From RUG100 sp034927505 (GTDB taxonomy: Bacteria; Bacillota; Clostridia; Peptostreptococcales; Anaerovoracaceae): 59,637 bases of DNA. The translations under genes were made by a program, and so were the position numbers. The stretch is taken from positions 1-59,637 of the forward strand of contig JAYFPY010000017.1 of assembly GCA_034927505.1 (NCBI GenBank). Reading direction: 5' to 3'. Position 1 is the stretch's first letter; every line of letters starts with the position of its first letter. Positions 1 to 8,540 of this stretch are shown here, one piece after another. The notes below the pieces were generated by a model. It made no database searches. It worked only from the letters and a program-made list of their open reading frames with translations, and was not told where the DNA came from.

Positions 1-42
1 ATCTGCAAGATTCAGATCCTGCAATGTTTTATTTCGTTTCAT
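1..42 (-). CDS. N-terminal fragment, possibly Rpn-type PD-(D/E)XK nuclease
   Basis: Partial gene running off the left edge. An ATG at 42 is preceded on the minus strand by an AAAGGA ribosome site, and 14 codons are visible (MKRNKTLQDLNLAD). The KTLQDLNLAD pattern resembles the first residues of clostridial proteins annotated as Rpn family recombination-promoting nuclease/putative transposase. That match is from memory and rests on only 14 residues, so the identification is weak. No catalytic residue is visible. Confidence 0.4.
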   Translation of the reverse strand, partial: MKRNKTLQDLNLAD

Positions 43-154
43 GTTTTTCCTTTCTCATTCACAGATTCCCAGCCGGCTTTCTCTTCCTTATATTTCCATA
101 TTTTATATGTAATTTCATCCCTTGTCAACCATAATTTTACATTTACTATGCGCT

Positions 155-190
155 GTAAAAGGGACCGGTCCGGTGCCCGCTCCCTTTTAC
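155..190 (-). terminator. Inverted repeat, possible terminator of the Fn3-like gene
   Basis: Ten-base arms GTAAAAGGGA (155-164) and TCCCTTTTAC (181-190) enclose a GC-rich 16-base loop. It lies 65 bases past the stop of the minus-strand gene at 255. There is no clean U-run after it, so factor-independent termination is only plausible. The rest of 43-254 shows no gene; it is AT-rich. Confidence 0.4.
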
Positions 191-254
191 TTGTTGAAAT
201 AATTATTATGAACTGTTTACCATAAATACTTATGGTTCTAGTGCTTTGCTGACA

Positions 255-1055
255 TTATCTTGCTCGCATAACGTATGATTCACCAAAACTTGCACCGCCC
301 ATCATCTGGAATGCCATACCGGATCTGAAATTCCCCGACAAAGCAAACAGCGGAGCAACAATGATCTCATATTTGAATGTATCCAGGTATTCAGATGGTA
401 TCTCAGTTCCTAATGTAGCATAGTATACGCTCTTGCCTGATTTTTTTGGTATTGTGTTGGTTATTACATACATGCTTCCATTTTGATCTGAAAGATATGC
501 CCTATATTTCGCAATGACTTTTGTCCGTGTTGCTTTATCTGTTATTCCAATGTTGCAGAATGTCTGTAAGTTGCCTATTTTTCCGAACATATACATCGTG
601 TGTTTCTTTGACGGATTCTTGATTTGAGCTTTTACAATGGTAGCCTTTACAGCTGACGGTGTATATCCGCTCTTGTAGTAACTTGCTTTGATACTGGCTC
701 TGTATACTGCTTTCTTTGTGCTGAAGGACCCCTTTTTGCTGCCGCGCACTCCTCTTACCTTATACCAGTACAGTCCCGATTTTTTCTTGTCTATCCATGC
801 TCTTTTAGACGTGGTTTTTACTCTCTTGTATTTTCCGTTTTTCGTTGTGGCTCTGTACACCTGATACTTTTTAGCTTTGCCGGCCTTTTTCCATGTTACG
901 GTGACCTGGTTTTCTGAGACCCATGCTTTGACACCCTTTACTTTTGCAACGCCTGCTGCCGATGTTTCCTGCGGTATCATCATTACCGTGAACACAGTTC
1001 CAACCAAAACAGCCAATATGACTGCTGTTATTCGTTTTCTTATACTAATAGTCAT
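255..1055 (-). CDS. Secreted fibronectin type III-like domain protein
   Basis: 266 aa, function unknown. The first about 35 residues are a signal peptide (basic ISIRKR, a hydrophobic stretch, then a likely cut after TSAAG). Residues about 40-120 form a lysine-rich Fn3-like module with the signature YRATTKNGKYKRVKT and YWYKVRGV, very similar to modules in the proteins at 10084-12588 and 19507-20673. The C-terminal about 150 residues match nothing I recognise. The start at 1055 is preferred because GGGAGG sits 7 bases upstream; the in-frame ATG at 1070 overlaps that site. It is probably extracellular or cell-wall associated. It is monocistronic, and the next upstream gene ends at 1226. Confidence 0.75.
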   Translation of the reverse strand: MTISIRKRITAVILAVLVGTVFTVMMIPQETSAAGVAKVKGVKAWVSENQVTVTWKKAGKAKKYQVYRATTKNGKYKRVKTTSKRAWIDKKKSGLYWYKVRGVRGSKKGSFSTKKAVYRASIKASYYKSGYTPSAVKATIVKAQIKNPSKKHTMYMFGKIGNLQTFCNIGITDKATRTKVIAKYRAYLSDQNGSMYVITNTIPKKSGKSVYYATLGTEIPSEYLDTFKYEIIVAPLFALSGNFRSGMAFQMMGGASFGESYVMRAR

Positions 1056-1094
1056 TTTACTACCTCCCATACCCGGTGATTCATATACTACAAA

Positions 1095-1118
1095 ATACAG
1101 CTACGTCTGTAGCTGTAT
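1095..1118 (-). terminator. Probable terminator of the long pdp-deoB operon
   Basis: Perfect 10-base arms ATACAGCTAC (1095-1104) and GTAGCTGTAT (1109-1118) with a 4-base loop. On the minus strand the stem is followed by TTTTGT. It lies about 110 bases beyond the pdp stop. It also falls in the likely leader of the gene starting at 1055, so a regulatory role there cannot be excluded. Confidence 0.6.
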
Positions 1119-1225
1119 GTTATTTCAAAGTATGCTTCGTCCCCCTACAGACAATTCTTATATTGTTATATTACCACATCAGCTCTATCTTTGCAATAGT
1201 TTTAGAGCTAACATTTAATACAGTG

Positions 1226-2530
1226 TTACTCTATTATCTTTTTTATCAGCTTCTCTGTCACAGGTTCCTCATTGGATATCTCAAATGCATCTCTGCATTC
1301 TTCTGCAGCCGATCTCAGCTTTTCCTGATCGTTGCCGTACAGCACGGCGAGGGTGTCCCCCTTTTTTACTCTGTCTCCTGTTTTACAGTGCAGCATTATT
1401 CCGGCTGCCAGATCGGGGATATCTTCCTTTTTGATCCGGCCTGCACCGGTATGCTGAGAAGCCAGTCCTATGATATCTGCTGTTACTGCGCTAACATATC
1501 CTTTTGTTTCGGCAATGATTTCCACCTGCTCCGAAGCACTCGGAAAAAGTTCATGATCTTCGATCACATCTCCGCAGCCGCCCTGCCCTGTAAATAAGGT
1601 CCTCAGCTTTTCCAGGCCTGATCCGTCATAAAGAGCAGTCTTCGCCATGGCTTTTCCCTCCTCTATCGAGGATGCCATCTTTCCTGCATATATCATCACG
1701 CCTGCCAGCGTTACGGACAATTCCGTTATATCGGACGGGCCGTTTCCCTTCAAAGTTTCAATCGCTTCTATGACCTCGAGGGAATTGCCTACAGCATTTC
1801 CCAGGGGCTGATCCATGTTGGTGATCACCGCAATAGTTTTTTTGCCGGCCTTGTTTCCCATCTCCACCATGAGAGAAGCCATCCTCTCGGCACTGGGAAG
1901 ATCGTTCATGAAAGCTCCGGCACCGCACTTGACATCCAGCACGATCGCATCGCTGCCGGAAGCAAGTTTTTTGCACATGACACTACTGGTTATAAGGCTG
2001 ATATTGTCCACTGTTGCAGTCACATCGCGAAGAGCATAAAGCAGTTTGTCTGCCTTTGCTATCTGTGCAGTCTGGCCTATTACGGCAAGACCGTTGTTGT
2101 TGACCAGGTCGAAAAACTCTTTTTCAGGTATGGCGGTTTTCAGGCCGGGAACAGATTCCATCTTGTCTACTGTGCCTCCCGTGAAACCCAGACCTCTTCC
2201 GCTCATCTTTGCCACCGGAACTCCGCATGCTGCCGCCAGTGGTACAGTAATGAGAGTAGTTTTATCCCCCACTCCGCCGGTGCTGTGTTTGTCCACTTTT
2301 ATTCCTTTTATGGACGAAAGATCCGCAACATCTCCTGAATTCTTCATGGCGTCGGTAAGATCATATGTCTCTTCCCTGTCCATTTTCTGCAGATATACTG
2401 CCATCAGCAAAGCGCTGGCCTGATAATCGGGTATGCTTCCTTCAGTAAAACCTTTGATAAAATAACTGATTTCTTCTTTCGAGAGTTTTCCCCCGTCGCG
2501 TTTTTTCCTTATGATCCCGCACATATCCAT
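1226..2530 (-). CDS. pdp: Pyrimidine-nucleoside phosphorylase
   Basis: 434 aa, the usual length for the thymidine/pyrimidine-nucleoside phosphorylase family. It carries out phosphorolysis of thymidine, deoxyuridine or uridine to the base and (deoxy)ribose 1-phosphate. The family signature near residues 80-90 (KHSTGGVGDK) and the SGRGLGFTGGT loop are intact. The start at 2530 is preferred over a TTG at 2548 because AAGGAGG lies 8 bases before it. It is the last gene of an eleven-gene operon, directly after phosphopentomutase, whose substrate is the sugar phosphate made here; together they form a nucleoside salvage pair. Specificity between Pdp and thymidine phosphorylase (DeoA) cannot be decided by eye. 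Confidence 0.93.
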   Translation of the reverse strand: MDMCGIIRKKRDGGKLSKEEISYFIKGFTEGSIPDYQASALLMAVYLQKMDREETYDLTDAMKNSGDVADLSSIKGIKVDKHSTGGVGDKTTLITVPLAAACGVPVAKMSGRGLGFTGGTVDKMESVPGLKTAIPEKEFFDLVNNNGLAVIGQTAQIAKADKLLYALRDVTATVDNISLITSSVMCKKLASGSDAIVLDVKCGAGAFMNDLPSAERMASLMVEMGNKAGKKTIAVITNMDQPLGNAVGNSLEVIEAIETLKGNGPSDITELSVTLAGVMIYAGKMASSIEEGKAMAKTALYDGSGLEKLRTLFTGQGGCGDVIEDHELFPSASEQVEIIAETKGYVSAVTADIIGLASQHTGAGRIKKEDIPDLAAGIMLHCKTGDRVKKGDTLAVLYGNDQEKLRSAAEECRDAFEISNEEPVTEKLIKKIIE

Positions 2531-2544
2531 GGCAATGTCCTCCT

Positions 2545-3720
2545 TCAACCCTGTTTCTTTATTGATGAAAGGAAACTCTTTCCTTTATGAGTCCCCTGAA
2601 CGTCCAAAATCTCTGCTATGGTCTCTCCAATGTCGGCAAACGTATCTCTGTCGTTTATTTCTGTAGGCTTTATTTCTTTACCGAAGACAACCAGAGGAAT
2701 GTACTCTCTGGTGTGATCGAATCCGGAATGTACCGGGTCGTTGCCATGGTCGGCGCAGAGCATGAGTACATCAGTGTCTTTCATCGCTGCTATGATCTCC
2801 GGCAGTCTTTTGTCAAGATCCATAAGAGCTTTTCCGTACCCTGCCGGGTCTCTTCTATGACCGTATTTGGAATCAAAATCCACAAGATTGCTGAATATCA
2901 ATCCCGTGAAATTTTCTTTCATGTATTCCAAAGTCTTGTCCACGCCGTCCATGTTGCTCTCTGTATGTACAGTTTTCGTAATGCCACGGCCATTGAAAAT
3001 GTCATTGATCTTTCCTACTGCAGCGACCTCCTTGCCGGCTTCCTTTATATAGTCAAGGACTGTCTTTTCCGGAGGCGATACAGCATAGTCATGTCTGTCG
3101 GATGTGCGCACCCTTTTCCCGTCGATCTTTATATAAGGACGAGCTATGACTCTGCCGCAGGCAAATTTGCCGTGAAGCATCTTTCGGGCAGTCTCGCATA
3201 TGCTGTACAGTTCCTTGAGAGGGATAACATCTGTATCTGCAGCGATCTGGAACACGCTGTCTGCGCTTGTGTATACTATAGGGCATCCTGTCGCTTCGTG
3301 TTCGTTACCCAGATCTTCGATTATCACTGTTCCGCTGGCGGCATAATTGCCCAGCACTTTTCTGCCGATGGCCTTTTCAAAAGCCTTGATGAATTCATCA
3401 GGAAAACCGTTCGGATACGTTTTGAACGGCATTGTGGTTTCGACCCCGGCGATCTCCCAGTGACCCGTTATAGTATCCTTGCCGGCAGACAGTTCTTTCA
3501 GTCTTCCATAAGCTCCTTTCGGATTTTCCACGGCCAGTCTTCCGCCGGCAGCGTTTTTTATATTCCCAAGTCCAAGGGATCTCATTTCAGGAACATCGAA
3601 TCCGGGTACACTGTCAACTATGTGTCCGAATGTATCTGCTCCTTTGTCCCCGAATCTGTCCGCATCCGGCAGCTCCCCCACTCCGAAACTGTCTAGGACG
3701 ATCAATATTACTCTTTTCAT
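2545..3720 (-). CDS. deoB: Phosphopentomutase
   Basis: 391 aa, full length. It interconverts (deoxy)ribose 1-phosphate and 5-phosphate, feeding nucleoside sugars into central metabolism. Alkaline-phosphatase superfamily features are visible: the N-terminal metal site VLDSFGVGELPDA with DTFGH, and the C-terminal CADHGNDP and DHTREYIP motifs. The start at 3720 (MKRVILIV) is favoured over a GTG at 3729 because AGGTGAT lies just upstream. It is followed after 14 bases by pdp, the classic deo arrangement, and preceded by a metallophosphoesterase gene. Confidence 0.95.
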   Translation of the reverse strand: MKRVILIVLDSFGVGELPDADRFGDKGADTFGHIVDSVPGFDVPEMRSLGLGNIKNAAGGRLAVENPKGAYGRLKELSAGKDTITGHWEIAGVETTMPFKTYPNGFPDEFIKAFEKAIGRKVLGNYAASGTVIIEDLGNEHEATGCPIVYTSADSVFQIAADTDVIPLKELYSICETARKMLHGKFACGRVIARPYIKIDGKRVRTSDRHDYAVSPPEKTVLDYIKEAGKEVAAVGKINDIFNGRGITKTVHTESNMDGVDKTLEYMKENFTGLIFSNLVDFDSKYGHRRDPAGYGKALMDLDKRLPEIIAAMKDTDVLMLCADHGNDPVHSGFDHTREYIPLVVFGKEIKPTEINDRDTFADIGETIAEILDVQGTHKGKSFLSSIKKQG

Positions 3721-3729
3721 TCTTATCAC

Positions 3730-4425
3730 CTACTTTATCTTTTTTATTCTGCAGTCAAGATAGTCTAACGAGATCAGCTGATAGTCAACGCCGTTAAGAT
3801 GTCCCTTTATACCGTTTTTGTATCCTTCGTTCCCATGAAGATGTCCGTAAAGAGCCGTGTCCACTCCGGCTTCGGTGAACAGCTTTGTGAATTCAGACGG
3901 CTGCAGTTTGTCATTAGTCGGAGGATAATGAGTAACTCCTATTATATTCTCTGCACCTCTGCTGAGGGCCGCTTCCAGGCTGGACCTCAGTCTTCCGACT
4001 TCTCTTTTGAATATGCGTTCATCAGCTTCGCTGAAATCATCACTGCCGGGGCATGTCCATCCTCTGCTGCCGCATATGAACCAGCCGTCCGCTTCATAGC
4101 AGGAATTCTGTATGAACGTCATACTGTCATACATACTGTTCAGCCTGGTGATGCCGTTCCACCACAGATCGTGGTTTCCCTTTATGATCACTTTGTGCCC
4201 GGGAAGCTCCGCCAGAAAATCCAGATCCGACACCGCTTCTTCCAGCTTCAACCCCCAGCTGATATCTCCGGCCAGAATGATAGTATCCTCTTCTCCAACG
4301 GTCGCCAGCCAGTTTTCTTTCAGTCTTTCCGTATGATTCTCCCATTCCTTCCCAAATACTCCCATAGGCTTGTCTATTGTATTGTCCAGCGACAGATGCA
4401 CATCTCCTATAGCATATATACTCAT
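3730..4425 (-). CDS. Calcineurin-like metallophosphoesterase, cytoplasmic
   Basis: 231 aa, no signal peptide. The five metal-binding motifs of the family are visible: GDVH (residues about 7-10), GDISW, GNHD, the HYPP region and GHLHG near the C-terminus. It is probably a di-metal phosphohydrolase of unknown substrate. Its ATG overlaps the rmuC stop (ATGA) with AAGGAA upstream, so the two are translationally coupled. The next gene is deoB. Placement between rmuC and the deo genes does not define the substrate. Confidence 0.85.
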   Translation of the reverse strand: MSIYAIGDVHLSLDNTIDKPMGVFGKEWENHTERLKENWLATVGEEDTIILAGDISWGLKLEEAVSDLDFLAELPGHKVIIKGNHDLWWNGITRLNSMYDSMTFIQNSCYEADGWFICGSRGWTCPGSDDFSEADERIFKREVGRLRSSLEAALSRGAENIIGVTHYPPTNDKLQPSEFTKLFTEAGVDTALYGHLHGNEGYKNGIKGHLNGVDYQLISLDYLDCRIKKIK

Positions 4426-5618
4426 TCGTCGTTTCCTTCAATCGAATCCAGGATATCGTAGCTGTCTGTATCTCCCGCTTCCTGGACATTTTTCAGTTTT
4501 CGATTTATGCTCCTTGTTCTTGTTCCCACCAGGCTGTCCAGTTCTTTGGACGCCTGACTGAGTCTGGACTGTGTCTTTTCAAGGACAGACTCGAACTTGT
4601 TGAATTCAGTCTTTACCGCTGCCAGTATGTCCCATACTTCACTGGAGTGTTTTTGGATAGCAAGAGTTTTGAATCCCATCTGCAGACTGTTGAGCAGAGC
4701 CGCCATCGTTGTCGGCCCTGCAATATTGATTTTGTAATCTGCCTGAAGAGTCTCGACCATGCCTCTTCTTACCACTTCGGCATACAGGCCCTCTACCGGC
4801 AGGAACATTATTGCAAAATCAGTCGTAGCCGGAGGTTCGACATATTTTTCATGTATATCTTTTGCGAATTTCTTTATGACTGTTTCCAGCTGCTTGCCGG
4901 CTGCATCTACTGCCGCTTTGTCTCTGGATTCATATGCATCTTCAAGAGCCCGGTAAGTATCTCCCGGGAACTTGGCGTCTATGGGAAGCCATACGACTTT
5001 ATCATCGTTCCCCGGCAGTTTTATGGCGAACTCGACTCTCTCGCTGCCGCTGGCCCTGGTCCTTACATTTTCTTCGTACTGTTCCGGAGACAGTATCTGT
5101 TCCAGTATGGCGCCCAACTGTATTTCTCCAAGGATACCTCTGGTCTTTACATTGGAAAGCACCTTTGAAAGATCGTCTACTCCGCTGGCCAGTTTTTTCA
5201 TTTCTCCCAGACCTTTATATACTTCTTCCAGTCTTTCATTGACAAGACGGAAAGATTTGCTGATTCTTTCTTCCAGTGTCTTCTGCAGTTTTTCATCTAC
5301 AGTATTACGCATCTGCTCCAGTTGTTTGTTGTTGTCTTCCTGAAGAGAAGACAGTCTTTTTTCCATGGTGCTGCGTATAAATTCCAGCTTCTGTTCGTTT
5401 TCCATGGCCACATTATTGAACTGTCTGGACAGGTCCGCCAGCCTTTTGTCCTGAGCTTCCGCTCCGGCTTTCTGGCTGTCTGTCATCATGTCCGACATGT
5501 ACTTGATGCTGGATCTCACCGAATCGGTAGTTTCTTTTTTACCGGAAGTATTCATCACAAGCAGAAGTATGAGAAGAACACATACGACCACCAGCAGTAT
5601 TACAGTTATCATACTCAT
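4422..5618 (-). CDS. rmuC: DNA recombination protein RmuC
   Basis: 398 aa. It has an N-terminal membrane anchor (ITVILLVVVCVLLILLLV), then a long coiled coil to about residue 140, then the RmuC domain with GILGEIQLGAILEQIL and the conserved VWLPIDAKFPGDTY block. RmuC proteins limit inversions at short repeats and contain a predicted PD-(D/E)XK-like nuclease fold. The start at 5618 is chosen because GGAGG lies 7 bases upstream and the ATG overlaps the previous stop (ATGA); an in-frame ATG at 5645 lacks such a site. It lies in an operon with recX further upstream. Confidence 0.93.
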   Translation of the reverse strand: MSMITVILLVVVCVLLILLLVMNTSGKKETTDSVRSSIKYMSDMMTDSQKAGAEAQDKRLADLSRQFNNVAMENEQKLEFIRSTMEKRLSSLQEDNNKQLEQMRNTVDEKLQKTLEERISKSFRLVNERLEEVYKGLGEMKKLASGVDDLSKVLSNVKTRGILGEIQLGAILEQILSPEQYEENVRTRASGSERVEFAIKLPGNDDKVVWLPIDAKFPGDTYRALEDAYESRDKAAVDAAGKQLETVIKKFAKDIHEKYVEPPATTDFAIMFLPVEGLYAEVVRRGMVETLQADYKINIAGPTTMAALLNSLQMGFKTLAIQKHSSEVWDILAAVKTEFNKFESVLEKTQSRLSQASKELDSLVGTRTRSINRKLKNVQEAGDTDSYDILDSIEGNDE

Positions 5619-6064
5619 TCTATCTCCTCCAGGAAATCCGCCCATCTGATGTCCAGGTTTCTCAGTGAATTTCTCAGGGCTTCTGTCATTTCATTTATGT
5701 TATGCATGTGTTCGCTGCACTCCGACATCTTGACCTTCCGCTCTCTTTTTGCCTTCTGACGCAGCAGCCGCTGCAGTTCCAGCTGACTGTCGCACAACTT
5801 GTTGAATATGTTTTGTGCGGAAACAAACAGATCTGCCACATCCTTTTCCAGCGGTCCGTCTGTCTTGACCGAACGAGGATCCAGTTTGCTCGATAATTTG
5901 CGCAGCTTTTCCAGCTTTCTTATTATTTCATCGTAATGCTTTTTACCGAATATCGATACGATGCTCGAATCTCTTTTTATCAAAAGCGTTACATCTTTAT
6001 AGTCTTCTATGATTTCGAAACTGAATGTTTCGAACATATCTTTCAGCTTTTCCTGCTCTGTCAT
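5615..6064 (-). CDS. Unknown 149-aa helical protein
   Basis: I do not recognise this protein. It is soluble, with no signal or membrane segment. The first about 45 residues are mixed (FSFEIIEDYKDVTLLIKRD), followed by a mostly helical, charged region (IIRKLEKLRKLSS, LELQRLLRQKAKRERK) that probably forms a coiled coil. AGGAG upstream supports the start at 6064. It overlaps rmuC by four bases and follows the macro-domain gene after 8 bases, so all three are likely co-translated. A structural partner of RmuC is possible but only inferred from the overlap. Confidence 0.75.
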   Translation of the reverse strand: MTEQEKLKDMFETFSFEIIEDYKDVTLLIKRDSSIVSIFGKKHYDEIIRKLEKLRKLSSKLDPRSVKTDGPLEKDVADLFVSAQNIFNKLCDSQLELQRLLRQKAKRERKVKMSECSEHMHNINEMTEALRNSLRNLDIRWADFLEEIE

Positions 6065-6072
6065 TTTTGCTC

Positions 6073-6573
6073 CTAACCTAGAAGATCTTCATATCTTCGT
6101 TTGTCTTCTTTGCTGAATGCGACCAGTATCACATCCATCAAATCTTCATGCTCTTTCAAAAATTCACTGATGGTCCATATAGCTATTTTGGCCGCCTCAT
6201 CCTTCGGAAAAGCGTATATCCCCGTGGATATGGCCGGGAAAGCCACTTCTTTTATCCCGTTGTCTGCAGCCAGCTGCAGGCTGTTTTTATAAGCGTCGGC
6301 AAGCAGCTCCCGCTCGTTGGATCTGCCTCCGTGCCACACAGGTCCTACCGTATGTATAACATATCTTGCAGGAAGTCCGTATCCCTTTGTCAGTCTTGCC
6401 TGTCCTGTGGGACATCCTCCCAAAGTCCTGCACTCTGCCAGAAGTTCCGGACCTGCTGCTCTGTGTATGGCTCCGTCTACACCGCCGCCGCCCAGAAGGG
6501 TTTCATTGGCAGCATTCACTATGGCCTCGACTTCCAGTTTTGTTATATCCCCTTTTTTTACTGTGATACTCAT
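6073..6573 (-). CDS. ymdB: Macro-domain O-acetyl-ADP-ribose deacetylase
   Basis: 166 aa, a single macro domain. It shows GDITKLEVEAIVNAANETLLGG, in which the Asn and the glycine loop bind ADP-ribose, followed by GGVDGAIH and later GIYAFP, typical of the MacroD/YmdB class that hydrolyses O-acetyl-ADP-ribose and removes mono-ADP-ribose. The ribosome site AAGGAGGTG is embedded in the end of tcdA, 3 bases before this gene, so translation is coupled. Exact substrate not determined; the gene symbol reflects the E. coli orthologous group. Confidence 0.9.
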   Translation of the reverse strand: MSITVKKGDITKLEVEAIVNAANETLLGGGGVDGAIHRAAGPELLAECRTLGGCPTGQARLTKGYGLPARYVIHTVGPVWHGGRSNERELLADAYKNSLQLAADNGIKEVAFPAISTGIYAFPKDEAAKIAIWTISEFLKEHEDLMDVILVAFSKEDKRRYEDLLG

Positions 6574-6576
6574 ATA

Positions 6577-7269
6577 TCACACCTCCTTTTCTGTTTCAGT
6601 CAGATCTCTGATCACCTCTCCGGCGATTATCATTCCTGCAGCCGGCGGCACAAATGCTATGCTGGCCGGAGGGTTCTCTGTCACCGCGGGACGTTCCTTT
6701 GAGTATACCACTTTCAGTCCTTTCACGCCTCTTGCTTTCAGTTCTTTTCTCATGACTTTTGCAAGAGGACAAACGGATGTATTGTATATGTCGTCGATCT
6801 CAAACATCTCCGGATGCAGCTTGTTGCCGGTCCCCATGGATGATATTATCTTTGTTCCTGTTTTTTCTGCTCTTTCCGCCAGCTCCAGTTTTGCGGTGAC
6901 TGTATCAGCAGCGTCCACAATATAGTCATAGCTTTCAAGTCTGAACATGTCTGCAGTGTCAGGCAGATAAAAGCAGTTTATTTCTTTTGTTTCTATCTGA
7001 GGATCTATATCATGAATCCTCTCTGCCATGACCTGTGTCTTGCTTTTTCCAAGAGTGCTGCGGAGAGCAATTATCTGTCTGTTCAGATTCGACTCGCTGA
7101 CAGTGTCGTTGTCTACCATTGTGATGTGTCCTATGCCGCTCCTTGCCAGAGCTTCGCACACATATCCACCCACGCCGCCTATACCTATCACCATCACTCC
7201 GGATCTTTTCAAAACATCAAGAACATCCCGGCCTATTAATTTTTCGGTTCTGATGTACTGTTCACTCAT
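6577..7269 (-). CDS. tcdA: tRNA threonylcarbamoyladenosine dehydratase
   Basis: 230 aa, E1-like/ThiF superfamily. TcdA (CsdL/YgdL) cyclises t6A37 of tRNA to ct6A using ATP. The nucleotide-binding GIGGVGG loop lies at about residues 29-35, followed by VDNDTVSESNLNRQ, which carries the conserved Asp and Arg. It overlaps the 3' end of recX by eight bases. The E. coli-type sulfur relay partners (csdA/csdE) are not in the window. Confidence 0.9.
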   Translation of the reverse strand: MSEQYIRTEKLIGRDVLDVLKRSGVMVIGIGGVGGYVCEALARSGIGHITMVDNDTVSESNLNRQIIALRSTLGKSKTQVMAERIHDIDPQIETKEINCFYLPDTADMFRLESYDYIVDAADTVTAKLELAERAEKTGTKIISSMGTGNKLHPEMFEIDDIYNTSVCPLAKVMRKELKARGVKGLKVVYSKERPAVTENPPASIAFVPPAAGMIIAGEVIRDLTETEKEV

Positions 7270-7735
7270 TGTCTTTTTCTCTCATGAAATATCCTACTGT
7301 ATCGTATATTATATCTGAGCCGTATCCGAGAGTCGTGAGACGGCGGGCCAGTTTTGCCAGGCTCTTGTCATCCGGTCTTATACCGGACATTATTTTCCTG
7401 CCTGCATCCAGTGCCCTTTTTTTCTCGTCTTCACGGATATCGCAGTCATTTTCTTCTTCGTATTCCGCTGCAGAGTCTTCGATGTCGAACTCACATACCC
7501 CTTTGTTTATCAGTTCTCTTTTTATCCTTTTCATGCCTCTGTTCTTTGCGAAAGAGCTGCGAAAGTACATCTTGCAGAATTCCATATCATTGAGATACCG
7601 CAGATCTTTCAGTGCCTCTATTTCCCGGTCTGTTTCATCTCCGCCGAATCCTTTTTTTATCAGATAGTCGTGCATTTCTTTTACTGTCCGGTTCCTGAAT
7701 GTGAGATAGTTCAGAGAAATGTCTCTAATATCCAT
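7262..7735 (-). CDS. recX: Regulatory protein RecX
   Basis: 157 aa. RecX binds RecA filaments and modulates recombinase activity. It has the three-helix repeat pattern of the family (YLTFRNRTVKEMHDYLIKKGF, then LNDMEFCKMYFRS, then IKRELINKGV). The start at 7735 is preferred to a GTG at 7744 because GGCAGG lies upstream at suitable spacing. It overlaps the MBL gene by 11 bases and tcdA by 8. recA is not in the window. Confidence 0.88.
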   Translation of the reverse strand: MDIRDISLNYLTFRNRTVKEMHDYLIKKGFGGDETDREIEALKDLRYLNDMEFCKMYFRSSFAKNRGMKRIKRELINKGVCEFDIEDSAAEYEEENDCDIREDEKKRALDAGRKIMSGIRPDDKSLAKLARRLTTLGYGSDIIYDTVGYFMREKDNE

Positions 7736-8540
7736 AGCCTTCACCTGCCGATGCCGTTATGCACCTGTCGCCCGATCGGCTTTTAAGAGCGCATATCGCC
7801 TTTATTCCCGTACAGTGGAGAGGCATTATGTATGCAATATCAGCAGCCTCCAGTTTGTCCAGCACTCGTGTTATCTCATCATCGTCTGCGCTGTAGAGGT
7901 GGAGTCCCGCCGCCAAAAGTTTGATTTTTTCTCCGGGGAAAAGTTTTCTGCAGTATTCCACCGCGCCCGGTGCGCCTTTGTGGCTGCATCCGGAAAATAA
8001 TATGATCCCGTCGCTTTCACGTACAGCCATGAATTGTTCATGATCCATGTCATCTTCCGCAAGCCCGCTGCCTCTGTCACAGTAGAATACTGAAGACGGC
8101 CTGTGTTCCGGATCAGCGGGAATATTTCCGGATATTACTATGTTGTCCGTGATCCATACAGGATCATCGGTGAAAACAAACCTGTTTTTCATTTTTTCTT
8201 TTTCTTCCGGAGTCCATTTTACCCCTGTAGGCTTTGTGCATCCTCTGTCATCGTATGACGGGAAAAGTCCGTTGGGCCGCAGATAGATCGGAGCTTTCTC
8301 GTTGATCTCATGAAAGAGAGGAAAGCCGCCTGTGTGATCGTAGTGACCGTGGCTGATCACGGCCAGATCCACCGCAGAAAGATCCACATTCATTGCGGCT
8401 GCGTTCTCTGCAAACATATCGGTTGCTCCTGCATCAAAGAGGATCTTTTTCCCATCGGCCTCGATGTATATGGACAGCCCGTGCTCAGCGGCTATACCTG
8501 ATCTGTATGTTTTATTTTCAGTCAGCAGTTTGAATCTCAT
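7725..8540 (-). CDS. MBL-fold metallohydrolase (COG1237 type)
   Basis: 271 aa. Metallo-beta-lactamase fold with the zinc motif HGHYDHTGG (about residues 59-67), followed by GCSHKGAPG and a late LHCTG. The arrangement matches the group that includes archaeal dihydropterin ribofuranosylaminobenzene phosphate synthase-like proteins, but bacterial members have no settled function. The start is the ATG at 8540, giving MRFKLLTEN; it shares a base with the upstream stop (TAATG) and has GGAAGGAA upstream. The frame stays open much further 5', but that part is antisense-free overlap with the transporter gene in another frame and is not credible as protein. Confidence 0.85.
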   Translation of the reverse strand: MRFKLLTENKTYRSGIAAEHGLSIYIEADGKKILFDAGATDMFAENAAAMNVDLSAVDLAVISHGHYDHTGGFPLFHEINEKAPIYLRPNGLFPSYDDRGCTKPTGVKWTPEEKEKMKNRFVFTDDPVWITDNIVISGNIPADPEHRPSSVFYCDRGSGLAEDDMDHEQFMAVRESDGIILFSGCSHKGAPGAVEYCRKLFPGEKIKLLAAGLHLYSADDDEITRVLDKLEAADIAYIMPLHCTGIKAICALKSRSGDRCITASAGEGYGY

